Shown: positions 29,663 through 38,677, numbered from the stretch's first letter. The stretch is DNA of 45,288 bases from Thermoplasmatota archaeon (GCA_023487765.1 JAMDBW010000014.1:1-45288); one strand, 5' to 3'. A program made the numbers and translations. Notes: generated by a model from the letters alone, not told the origin.

Positions 29663-30718
29663 ATGTCTTTTAAATTGATGAAATTTTCATCAAACATTGC
29701 TGCCGGTCTCGGTTCTATCAAATCCCTGGGGGAATATTTCGAGGATCTGAAGCTGAGCAGGAAAGCAATGATAATCTCTGGAGAGAAATCTTACCGGATA
29801 GCCGGAGAAATCGTGTCGAAGTCCCTGCAGGAGTCCAATATTCAAATTGAGGAATTCATCGGGAAGTTAGAACCAACCAGAGAAACGGCAGAAAGCTTTA
29901 TTTCGAAACTGTCAGGATACAAGGGAACAGAAACTGCCATTGTCGCCATAGGCGGCGGTTCAGTAGTCGATGTATGCAAATATGTCGCAAAAGAGCTCAG
30001 CCTGGACCTGGTCGTCATACCAACTCTGCTGGCAAGCGATGCAATCGCAACAGGGTATTCTGTTCTATGGGAAAAAGGAAAGAATCAGGCAATAGAGACA
30101 AAAACCCCATCACTGATAGTGGGAGATTACGACATTCTCAGGAATCAGCCAAAACGGTTTGTAGCGGCAGGAGCTGGAGACATGCTTTCCAAAATATCGG
30201 CGCTTTACGACTGGAGGCTGGCATTCTGGCTCGGAAATGAAAGTTACAATGATTTCGCGATGAATGTGGCAAAATCAACTACTGAACTGCTGGAAAAGAG
30301 GATACTCGACGTTTCAAAGATGAATTACATCGGGATCGAGACGCTGTTCCTCGCAGAGGTAACAGACGGATATTTGATGGAGCTCTCCGGTTCCACAAGG
30401 GTTGCGGCAGGAAGTGAACATCTCTTCACATTTGCCCTGGAAACACTGGATTCAAACGGCATCCATGGGGAATACTGCGCACTGGGAACGATTCTGATGT
30501 CCTATCTGCAATCGAGGGATAAAATGGACACAAGAGGATATCTGCAGGCCGTAGGAGCGCCTACCACAGCTTCAGAACTGGACATCAGACCTTACAACAT
30601 AGTGAAGGCACTTACCATGGCTCACAAAATGAGGCCATGGTATACGATTCTCGGACAGAACGGTCTTTCCGAGGGAGCCGCGGAGAGGCTGGCCAGATAT
30701 ACACGTGTAATATCGTAA
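29663..30718 (+). CDS. Glycerol-1-phosphate dehydrogenase-like (iron-containing ADH superfamily) protein
   Basis: GGGSVVDVCKYVA, PTLLASDAIATGYSV, AAGAGDMLSKISALYDWRLA, GSEHLFTFALE, IHGEYCALGTILMSYL; Asp/His/His metal ligands retained. Confidence 0.85.
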   Translation: MSFKLMKFSSNIAAGLGSIKSLGEYFEDLKLSRKAMIISGEKSYRIAGEIVSKSLQESNIQIEEFIGKLEPTRETAESFISKLSGYKGTETAIVAIGGGSVVDVCKYVAKELSLDLVVIPTLLASDAIATGYSVLWEKGKNQAIETKTPSLIVGDYDILRNQPKRFVAAGAGDMLSKISALYDWRLAFWLGNESYNDFAMNVAKSTTELLEKRILDVSKMNYIGIETLFLAEVTDGYLMELSGSTRVAAGSEHLFTFALETLDSNGIHGEYCALGTILMSYLQSRDKMDTRGYLQAVGAPTTASELDIRPYNIVKALTMAHKMRPWYTILGQNGLSEGAAERLARYTRVIS

Positions 30719-30757
30719 GCCTGTGCACGGAGCCGGAAAATTGCGAGGTGAAAAAAT

Positions 30758-32086
30758 ATGAAAATAGAGACAGTAAATCCGTATAACGAGGAAAAAATTG
30801 GAAATTACGAGACAGAAAATGTTGAACAGGTAAAATCCAGGATAGAAAAAATTCGTTCCAACAAGTATGAATGGGGTATGCAGACTGATGAGAGAATTGA
30901 CTATTTCAGAAATGTACTGAAACCGCGTCTGGTGAAATTCAAGCCGGACCTGGCCAGGCTTATTACTTCGGAGATGGGAAAACCCATATCGCAAAGTCTT
31001 TCCGAGATAGACAAATGCATTGATCTTGTGGATTTTGCTGCCGGAAATTACGCGAAATTCCTCGAAAACGATTATGTGGAAACGGGCAGTAAAAGCACTT
31101 ATGTGAGATTTGATCCGCTCGGTGTAATTGGACTGATCATGCCCTGGAATTATCCTCTATGGCAGGTAATGCGGGCAGCTATCCCTGCAATGCTTTCCGG
31201 TAACGGAATAATTCTCAAACACGCGTCAATAGTCACAGGTACAAGCCTGATGATCGAGGAAATATTTGATTCTCCGGTGTTCAGTTCAGTGGTTATTCCC
31301 GGGAACCAGGCCATTGACATTATAAAATATCTGGACGGAGTCTCATTTACGGGCTCCTCTAACGTGGGTTCAAGTATTGCACAGGAAGCGGGCAAGCATC
31401 TCAGGAAGGCTGTTCTGGAACTTGGAGGATCCGATCCTTTCATAGTCCTTCCCGACGCTGATATTGAAAAAACAGTCAAAAATGCTGTGTTTGCAAGATT
31501 ACAGAATGGCGGCCAGAGTTGCATCGCCTCAAAGAGATTCCTGGTTCACGAGAAAATATTTGAAGAATTCAGGAAAAAGTTCTACGAGTCTTTTCATCAG
31601 GTCAGTGTTGGAGACCCTGCGGATGAAAAAACCTTTCTCGGACCGCTCTCTTCACGTGAACAGGCAGATACAGTTTCCGGCCAGATCACGCAGATGAGGT
31701 CTATTGGAGAAGTATCGCAAATCTCACAGAGGACTGGTAACACAATATTTCCGACAATCGCTGTAACAGACAGAAAATTCACAGAGGAAATATTTGGACC
31801 AGTTGCAATTCTCAAGAAATTCAGAACTGAAGATGAAGCGATTTCCCTGGCAAACGAGACATCATTCGGACTCGGTTCATCGATATGGGGGGATCCGGAC
31901 ACCGCTGAAAGAATGGCTCCGAGAATACAGTCAGGAATGGTTTACATCAATAAGATTGTCGCATCTGATCCGCGGGTTCCCTTTGGGGGCATCAAACGCA
32001 GCGGTCTGGGAAGGGAACTGTCAAGATACGGTCTTCTCGAATTCACGAATATTAAAACGGTATGGATCGAATCCTCTCCAAGATAA
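30758..32086 (+). CDS. Aldehyde dehydrogenase (succinate-semialdehyde dehydrogenase-like)
   Basis: GLIMPWNYPLWQVMRAAIPAMLSGN, LELGGSDPFIVLPDADI, NGGQSCIASKRF catalytic Cys. Confidence 0.95.
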   Translation: MKIETVNPYNEEKIGNYETENVEQVKSRIEKIRSNKYEWGMQTDERIDYFRNVLKPRLVKFKPDLARLITSEMGKPISQSLSEIDKCIDLVDFAAGNYAKFLENDYVETGSKSTYVRFDPLGVIGLIMPWNYPLWQVMRAAIPAMLSGNGIILKHASIVTGTSLMIEEIFDSPVFSSVVIPGNQAIDIIKYLDGVSFTGSSNVGSSIAQEAGKHLRKAVLELGGSDPFIVLPDADIEKTVKNAVFARLQNGGQSCIASKRFLVHEKIFEEFRKKFYESFHQVSVGDPADEKTFLGPLSSREQADTVSGQITQMRSIGEVSQISQRTGNTIFPTIAVTDRKFTEEIFGPVAILKKFRTEDEAISLANETSFGLGSSIWGDPDTAERMAPRIQSGMVYINKIVASDPRVPFGGIKRSGLGRELSRYGLLEFTNIKTVWIESSPR

Positions 32087-32171
32087 CTGTCACGCGCATT
32101 CCGGCATTAACATCCCGCCTCGCTTGCCAGTTCGGCCGGGACTAGTGACTGTTCAGTCCGGCGAAGCCGGA

Positions 32172-33158
32172 TTATAATCCCTCTTCACCAGGTTCAAAGC
32201 AGTCAGGTTCCTCAAACCCGAAGCGCTCCAGCAGAACTGCACCTCTGGCGCAAATAGCCATCCCGTGAAATACTATCTCAATCATTCCCACGAAGGCGTT
32301 GTCATTGTCCAGAAGAAATGCGCCTTCATCGCCATTCTCTGCAAAAACACTGTCTTCAGACATTGCGATGAACTGATCCTGTATAAAGAGAAGATGATTG
32401 TCTCTTATCAGCTTCATTTTCGCATCTATGCAAAGCACCCTGCCCTCTGTAAATCCGGAGGTCCTGCCTGTTTTTCTCACATTCATACCAATACGCGGGT
32501 CAACTGTTCCGCTTGGTCTTCCCAGGTACTTTATTCTCGGGGTGCTCGGTACAACGGTGTTGAGTGTGCCGACGGCGGCATCCAGATCATTTACCGAACC
32601 GGGAGCCAATCTGGAAATAACTGAGAGTTTTGCGAGAGCATAACCGCGCTCAGGGGAATCCAGAACCGAGGGCTGAACGATCACGTCACCTATGTTTGCC
32701 CCGTCTGGAGCCAGTATTTGAGAGGTTGAGACTACGTATTTCCGATCCCCCATGGTGAGGATTCCTCCGATAGTTCCGACAGTCCTGAAATTCATATGGC
32801 CGATCGACACTCCGCCCGGCACAACGTTTTCAGGGCTTGCTTTTATCGGGTCCGGCGTCGAGATCTTCGGGATGCTCGTAACGAGAGGATAGATGCTGAA
32901 TCCCATTTGTGCAGATGAAAACTCATCTTTCAGGGCCAGGCCTGTTTCTTCGTTCTCAACAAAGATATACCAGAAAAATTCAGGAATGTCAAATCCAAGG
33001 CCGAAGCCAACGAATGAATCCACCTCAGCAAGAAGTCTTGCCAGTATCCCCCTGCTCCGTTCTATTTCGCGATCTGCGCAATCAAGATCGCAAGGATGTC
33101 TGGCGATCTTGTAGGCAAATTCCTCAATTTCCTTCTCACAATACCAGCAGATAGCCAC
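32172..33158 (-). CDS. Zinc-ribbon-like protein with NAL1-type trypsin-fold domain, catalytic residues apparently lost
   Basis: N-terminal CWYC...HPCDLDC; VGTIGGILTMGDRKYVVSTSQILAPDGANIGDVIVQPSVLD, NDLDAAVGTL, GRTSGFTEGRVLCIDAKMKL, NGDEGAFLLDNDNAFVGMI follow the NAL1-like serine protease layout. Confidence 0.7.
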   Translation of the reverse strand: MAICWYCEKEIEEFAYKIARHPCDLDCADREIERSRGILARLLAEVDSFVGFGLGFDIPEFFWYIFVENEETGLALKDEFSSAQMGFSIYPLVTSIPKISTPDPIKASPENVVPGGVSIGHMNFRTVGTIGGILTMGDRKYVVSTSQILAPDGANIGDVIVQPSVLDSPERGYALAKLSVISRLAPGSVNDLDAAVGTLNTVVPSTPRIKYLGRPSGTVDPRIGMNVRKTGRTSGFTEGRVLCIDAKMKLIRDNHLLFIQDQFIAMSEDSVFAENGDEGAFLLDNDNAFVGMIEIVFHGMAICARGAVLLERFGFEEPDCFEPGEEGL

Positions 33159-33253
33159 GTCGGAAAGACAACTATGAATTGCTCTTATATTTTTGCAGTG
33201 TCATCGCCGTGGGGCTTAAGTTTCTGTCCAGATGGCAAACACACTGATATTTT

Positions 33254-34180
33254 TCAGTTTCTCGCCATTGCAATTTCCTTTGGCAGTACAGTTGAGACCA
33301 CGAAATTCGGTTCGTCAACAATTTCACTGATTCTAAGGTCTCCTGCCACGCTGCAGAGCATGTATGATTCGTCTGCCGAGTATCCGCAAAGTTTCAGTTC
33401 TTCTATCATGTTAAGGAGCGATTCTCTTGCTGCGGTCTTGAGGTCGCTGTGAATACCCATTGTGACAACAACTTCGCCATTGTAGTTCTCGGAACTGAAA
33501 GCCCTCGGATATTTCATTCCCATTTTTTTGTGAACCTTTATGAAAATTTTTGTTTCAGCAATGGTCTCAATTGCTGTTCCGCATACTTCTCCGTCTCCCT
33601 GTGCCGCATGAGGATCTGCCAGCGATAACAGGGCACCCTCCTGATAAACCGGCAGGAATACACTGGCCCCCTTTTTCAGGAGTTTATTATCCATGTTGCC
33701 ACCGAAAGACTGAGGTGGTATCATCGGATGATCGCCCTCTGCGGGAGAAACTCCCACAATTCCCAGAAAAGGTGATACTCGTATATTAACACCCCTCAGG
33801 AAATCACCGGATGTGGAAGCGATTCCATCTTTTATATCCCAGATAACAAGCCGATTTTCAAACATTCCCTTAAGGAAACCAAAATTCTTGATTATTCCAG
33901 TCCATCCCCAGTCTGCTGTGGAAATATCCATTATTTTCACTTCAAGAACGTCTCCCGGCTCTGCTCCATTTACATATATGGGACCCACTGCTGCATCAAG
34001 CTTCGATGAATCTATACGGGACATATCATCTGTTGACGAGTTACGGTTGATCTGCAAGGTTGAAGAATCAGGTATTTTTACAGTGAGTTCCTGATTATCA
34101 TTGACGTAGAGCACTGGATTCAAAGACGGGCTCCATTTGAAATGAATATTTCGCTCATCAAGACCATTCAGTTTCAACAT
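33254..34180 (-). CDS. Acetamidase/formamidase family protein
   Basis: GPIYVNGAEPGDVLEVKIMDI, SPFLGIVGVSPAEG, GGNMDNKLLKKGASVFLPVYQEGALLSLADPHAAQGDGEVCGTAIET. Confidence 0.95.
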   Translation of the reverse strand: MLKLNGLDERNIHFKWSPSLNPVLYVNDNQELTVKIPDSSTLQINRNSSTDDMSRIDSSKLDAAVGPIYVNGAEPGDVLEVKIMDISTADWGWTGIIKNFGFLKGMFENRLVIWDIKDGIASTSGDFLRGVNIRVSPFLGIVGVSPAEGDHPMIPPQSFGGNMDNKLLKKGASVFLPVYQEGALLSLADPHAAQGDGEVCGTAIETIAETKIFIKVHKKMGMKYPRAFSSENYNGEVVVTMGIHSDLKTAARESLLNMIEELKLCGYSADESYMLCSVAGDLRISEIVDEPNFVVSTVLPKEIAMARN

Positions 34181-34218
34181 TCATAGGTATAATAACAGGA
34201 ACATAAAAATTTTAAAGT

Positions 34219-35208
34219 TTACTGGGGGTTCGGGGCCCTCCTGTAATTAAGATAATGATCAGGCATCTCCTGAACTTCTATCTCTGTTCTGAACTTTCTT
34301 CCCCCTCTCATGAAACCCAGAGATATGACGTTCCCCATTCCGATTCTGGAAATCCTCTCAAGCAGACTCTTCATGTCAGTCACAGATTCCCCGTTGATGC
34401 TTATTATAATGTCCCATGGTCTCAGTCCTGCCTCAAAAGCCGGGCTCTCCCGGGATATTCTGGCAATTACAACTCCTTTTACGCCTCTGGCCCACAATCG
34501 TGTCTGCATATCGCCTGTAATTGTGCTCCCTGATATGCCGAGCCATGGCCTCACTACCCTGCCGTATTCCAGAATCTGTTCCATTACCCGCTTGATTGTC
34601 ATAGAAGGTATTGCAAATCCCACTCCCTGAGCAAACGCGATTATGGCAGTATTCATCCCTATGACTTTTCCGTCGAGAGTAGATAAAGGTCCGCCACTGT
34701 TGCCCGGATTTATTGCCGCATCAGTCTGTATCAGTCCTTCAAAAATAAAATCGGCCCATGGCATGGGTCTTTCCAGGGCACTAATGACGCCGAGGGATAC
34801 GGAGGGATCGCCGGGGAGTCCCAGTGCATTTCCCACAGCCAGGACAAACTGCCCCGCCTTAAGGTCTTCTGAATCCCCGAGTTCGCAGGGCACAAGACCC
34901 TTTGCGTTAATTTTTATCAGGGCCACGTCAGTTGCGGGATCATTACCTACTATCTCAGCTTCAAAAGTATCACCGTCACGTGTTGTGACTTCCAGTTCCC
35001 GGGATTCCTGCACCACGTGGTTGTTTGTCACAATGTATCCGCTGGAACTCAGGACTATTCCGCTTCCAGCTCCCATTACAGGGAATACTTCGCCATATCT
35101 GTCCGCCTGAAACTTCTTGTTGCGTATCATTACAACACCATCTCTGATTTTCGAGACGGTGTCTGTTATTTCTTTCTGGAAATTTCCTGCACTTATCATT
35201 TTATCCAC
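34219..35208 (-). CDS. HtrA/DegP-like trypsin-family serine protease with PDZ domain, no evident signal peptide
   Basis: GSGIVLSSSGYIVTNNHVV, NDPATDVALIKI, IQTDAAINPGNSGGPL (His/Asp/Ser triad), PDZ GVVIARISRESPAFEAGLRPWDIIISINGESV. Confidence 0.95.
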   Translation of the reverse strand: MDKMISAGNFQKEITDTVSKIRDGVVMIRNKKFQADRYGEVFPVMGAGSGIVLSSSGYIVTNNHVVQESRELEVTTRDGDTFEAEIVGNDPATDVALIKINAKGLVPCELGDSEDLKAGQFVLAVGNALGLPGDPSVSLGVISALERPMPWADFIFEGLIQTDAAINPGNSGGPLSTLDGKVIGMNTAIIAFAQGVGFAIPSMTIKRVMEQILEYGRVVRPWLGISGSTITGDMQTRLWARGVKGVVIARISRESPAFEAGLRPWDIIISINGESVTDMKSLLERISRIGMGNVISLGFMRGGRKFRTEIEVQEMPDHYLNYRRAPNPQ

Positions 35209-35255
35209 CGGGGGTAAGTTCGAACCCCAGGTCCAGATTTCCTTCAGATTAATAT

Positions 35256-35288
35256 ACCAGAAAGTATCTCTGGTGTTACCTGGTAACA
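35256..35288. promoter_or_regulatory. Two adjacent palindromes (putative operator) just upstream of the HxlR-like gene
   Basis: ACCAGA-AAGTATC-TCTGGT and TGTTACC-T-GGTAACA, both perfect inverted repeats, between the divergent htrA-like and HxlR-like genes. Confidence 0.55.
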
Positions 35289-35291
35289 GAA

Positions 35292-35681
35292 ATGGTTGAG
35301 GTAAAAGTCATTTCCAAGCTTGAAGAAAAAGAGGGAGCCGCATTCAATGTGCTCAGTCAAGTCTCAAGTACGTGGGCGATCCCAGTCATACTGCGTCTTG
35401 GTTATTTCGAGGTCCTTAGATACAATCAGTTGAAAAACACATTGAAGAACGTCAGTTCTCGAAGCCTCTCAAGAACCCTGTCTTCTCTCGTTTCCAGTGG
35501 TATTGTTTCCAGGGAGGTCAGGAACGGATCGCCGCCCCGGGTCTTTTATTCGCTTACTGAGAGAGGTACAGAGTTAGCGGAACTGTTGGACAGCATGTCT
35601 GAGTTGGGCATCAAGTGGGATAGTTCAGAACCCGATTCAGAAACGATTGAAGTTTCCGTGGCAGGATCTCCGCCGGCTTAA
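35292..35681 (+). CDS. HxlR-like winged-helix transcriptional regulator
   Basis: SSTWAIPVILRLGYFEVLRYNQLKNTLKNVSSRSLSRTLSSLVSSGIVSREVRNGSPPRVFYSLTERGTELAEL. Confidence 0.9.
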   Translation: MVEVKVISKLEEKEGAAFNVLSQVSSTWAIPVILRLGYFEVLRYNQLKNTLKNVSSRSLSRTLSSLVSSGIVSREVRNGSPPRVFYSLTERGTELAELLDSMSELGIKWDSSEPDSETIEVSVAGSPPA

Positions 35682-35943
35682 ACCGGACTGCGATTCCCGG
35701 AAAATAAGGAATTCAACGCGGATACGCTGTTCTCCACAAAGGGAAGAAATTGCGTAATGCAGACTCTTTCGTTGACGGAAAATATCTCCGGATAAATCGG
35801 CCGGTAATAGAAATGGAACAGAAAAGAGAATACGTTAAGGCAGCAGACATGGTTTCGATCAAACGCAGTAGAGGCCTGTCATTCAGATAATCAACGAGGA
35901 ATCCACAACCCATCGCTAGAAAAGATTTTAAGGAGAGTCTTTC

Positions 35944-36888
35944 ATGATTCAAAACATGGACTACACCGATATTGACAAATCACTGGATATGAGGTTTGTT
36001 ATATCGTATCCCGGCAGTCCGGCAATTGCGCAATTTTCCAAGCGAAATAAACTTTCATTCCAATCGGGACTTCACCTTGGCGATCAAACTCTGGAACTCG
36101 CGTACTTCATACCAGCTTCTCTGAAGGAGAATCGCGACATATCTATCTTCCTTTCACAGAGTGAAGCACAAAGACAGGGAAACATATATTTCATAAATTC
36201 ATCCACGCAGGACCCTTTCATGTATTCTGCTATAAAAACACAGCTAAAGAATACGAAGTCCCTTATGCTTGACAATATTTTGCTTCGCGAAGGGAGATAT
36301 TGCATTTCGTGTCGTTTCCATCACTCGGAGACGGAGAAAGTCTCCAAAGCCATTTTAGGATACGCAGCTACAATTGAAGGTCTTGAGCTGGAATATTTTG
36401 GCGAGAATCCCGGAATCCGCAAAATTCTTGAAGAAATCAGCAGGACCGTGAAGTTGAAATCATTTGAGTGGTCCGTGAGGATTCCGGAAGAGGAGATGGG
36501 GAGTGAGATTCTCGTGGCTCTGGGGAATGAATGGGTCGGTGCTAACAGATTCATGACGAGCGACACTCATGTGAACAGGCTGGTTAAAACACGGTTTCCG
36601 GTGAAAAATCCTGAAAAGTTACTTATGACGACAATTTCCGAACCAGACAATATTTATGAGATGGAAACCGACAGGAGCTTCACATTTCTGGATTTCTATT
36701 TCCGCAGAGCCTACGAATTAAGAATACTGAGGCTTGTCAGAGATCTGCATTTCAAGAACGAGTATCTGTACACAAAGGTGACTATCCCGGAAATCCTCTC
36801 TGAAAACTTCATGGAAGCGATCACTGAAACTTTTGAGCACTATCCTGACTGGGAACCAGTCCTGACACATGCCTCTAATTTCCAGTAA
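35944..36888 (+). CDS. Hypothetical protein (314 aa), orphan
   Basis: Long ORF with archaeal-like composition; no family recognised. Confidence 0.65.
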   Translation: MIQNMDYTDIDKSLDMRFVISYPGSPAIAQFSKRNKLSFQSGLHLGDQTLELAYFIPASLKENRDISIFLSQSEAQRQGNIYFINSSTQDPFMYSAIKTQLKNTKSLMLDNILLREGRYCISCRFHHSETEKVSKAILGYAATIEGLELEYFGENPGIRKILEEISRTVKLKSFEWSVRIPEEEMGSEILVALGNEWVGANRFMTSDTHVNRLVKTRFPVKNPEKLLMTTISEPDNIYEMETDRSFTFLDFYFRRAYELRILRLVRDLHFKNEYLYTKVTIPEILSENFMEAITETFEHYPDWEPVLTHASNFQ

Positions 36889-37142
36889 CTGCAGATCAAG
36901 ATAATTGAAGTTTTCAACTCATTTCCTCATTTCCACGGTGAAGAGGAAGACTAAGATGGGATCAATAATTACAATATAGTTAGCAATAATGATAACTCAA
37001 TATATCTTAAATGTACATAATATTAACAATGAAAGCCAGGGAATCCCTGAATCTGCGGTAGATATCCGACCCTTCATGTTTACTCACATGACGGGAGGAT
37101 CAGGTATTCAGGAATAAAAAAACCATTCCATGGAGGCCGGAT

Positions 37143-38387
37143 ATGAAGGTAATCAGGACTGAACAGATATACATCAGGAAAAATGCCACAGTATCAAGGG
37201 CATGCCATCTCTCCAGCAACCTGTACAACCAGGTGAATTACATCCTCAGGCAACAGTTCCTGAAGCATGAAAAGCCCAGCGGATATAATGCGCTTGCAAA
37301 ACAGTTTTCCATGCCATCTGGAAACGATGATCATGACAACTACAGCAAACTTCCGGCACAGACGGCACAGTGGACCATAAAAAAGGTGAAGCAGGCATGG
37401 AACTCCTACTTCAAAGCCATGAACGCGTACAGAAGATATCCTGAAAAATTCACAGGAAAGCCGAAAATACCGGGATACAGGGAGAAGAACGGGGAATTCA
37501 TCCTGACATTCACCAACCAGCAGTGCAGCATCAGGGACGGTATCCTGAAATTCCCGAAGATAATGGAACTGGAGGTGAAGACAGGACTGGAGAATGTGAA
37601 TCTGAGAGAGGTCAGGATAATTCCAAAGGGATCGGGTTACACTGTGGAAATAGTATATGCGAAAGAGATCGCGGCTCCGACAGCGAAAAAGCCTGAACGC
37701 ATCATGGGTATCGATATCGGCGTGAGGAATCTTGTAACCATTGGCAACAACATCTCCGTACAGGGGATTGCTGTAAGGGCAGGATTGCTTAGATCGATAA
37801 ACCAGTTCTTCAACAAAGAACTTGCGAGACTGAGATCGATAAACGATCTTCAGGGAAATGAGGAAAAGCAGACAAAACGGATACAGAAACTCTTCATGGT
37901 ACGGAACAGGAAGGTGAAGGACATCATGCACAAACTCAGCAGGTCCATAGTGGAATACGCATCGTCAGGAGGCATCGATACAATAGTCATCGGCCACAAT
38001 GAAGGATGGAAACAGTCGGTGAACATGGGAGGGAAAAACAACCAGAACTTCGTGCAGTTACCCTTCAACATGCTGATCAGCCAGCTCAGGTACAAGGCCG
38101 AAGAGAAAGGCATAAACGTCATAATACAGGAGGAGAACCACACAAGCAGATGTTCATTCCTTGACAGCGAGACCATAGAACACCATGACACATACACGGG
38201 CAGGAGAATAAGCAGAGGCGTATTCCAGTCTGCAGCCGGAACACTAATACATGCAGATCTCAACGGATCGTACAACATAATAAAAAAGGCAATCCCCGAA
38301 GCATTCGCGAACGGGATAGAGGGTGTAGGGTTATATCCGCGAAGTTTAAGCATCAGTCAGATGATAACTTCCAAAGGTGGATGTTAA
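37143..38387 (+). CDS. tnpB: IS605-family TnpB (RNA-guided endonuclease, OrfB), apparently intact
   Basis: RuvC-I GIDIGVRNLVTI, RuvC-II IIQEENHTSRCSFLD, RuvC-III HADLNGSYNI; no adjacent tnpA. Confidence 0.95.
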   Translation: MKVIRTEQIYIRKNATVSRACHLSSNLYNQVNYILRQQFLKHEKPSGYNALAKQFSMPSGNDDHDNYSKLPAQTAQWTIKKVKQAWNSYFKAMNAYRRYPEKFTGKPKIPGYREKNGEFILTFTNQQCSIRDGILKFPKIMELEVKTGLENVNLREVRIIPKGSGYTVEIVYAKEIAAPTAKKPERIMGIDIGVRNLVTIGNNISVQGIAVRAGLLRSINQFFNKELARLRSINDLQGNEEKQTKRIQKLFMVRNRKVKDIMHKLSRSIVEYASSGGIDTIVIGHNEGWKQSVNMGGKNNQNFVQLPFNMLISQLRYKAEEKGINVIIQEENHTSRCSFLDSETIEHHDTYTGRRISRGVFQSAAGTLIHADLNGSYNIIKKAIPEAFANGIEGVGLYPRSLSISQMITSKGGC

Positions 38388-38410
38388 CATGGTTAACGGA
38401 AATCGTAACC
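38301..38410 (+). ncRNA. Putative TnpB right end / omega-RNA (reRNA) region
   Basis: 3' tail of tnpB plus RE with hairpin GGTTAACG-GAAAT-CGTAACC; same block partly conserved in the 24.6 kb relic. Boundaries inferred. Confidence 0.5.
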
Positions 38411-38412
38411 TT

Positions 38413-38598
38413 ATGGCACGGCAGGATGCCTCAACTACAAGACAGATGAATTACATAACCAGATTGCAGAATAATCCCCGGAGTCAGATTACAGTCCGGG
38501 AGTATCTAAGCTCACGCGGAAAGGAAATTACCAATGCTCTAACAAGAAGCGAGGCCTCAGACCTCATAAAACTCCTGATCTTCGTGAGAAGCTACTGA
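38413..38598 (+). CDS. Small protein with QxxYIxxL...LTxxEASxLI motif (DUF3072-like)
   Basis: MARQDASTTRQMNYITRLQNNPRSQITVREYLSSRGKEITNALTRSEASDLIKLLIFVRSY; ORF track opens at 38377, internal ATG at 38413 more plausible. Confidence 0.55.
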   Translation: MARQDASTTRQMNYITRLQNNPRSQITVREYLSSRGKEITNALTRSEASDLIKLLIFVRSY

Positions 38599-38677
38599 AA
38601 TAAGGCGAATGGGCGTTTGAGATTTGTGTAAGGTTCTCAGAAGCAGTTCTTCGAGTTAACACAGTTGTCTGTGGTAG

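Noticed and set aside
35212-35240. tRNA T-arm-like string GGGGTTCGAAC (minus strand)
   Set aside because: Loop size and flanking stem do not fit a T arm, and no other tRNA parts are present; chance palindrome TTCGAA.
37194-38353. Minus-strand ORFs of 245 and 167 aa antisense to tnpB
   Set aside because: Shadow ORFs; the plus-strand TnpB motifs are unambiguous.
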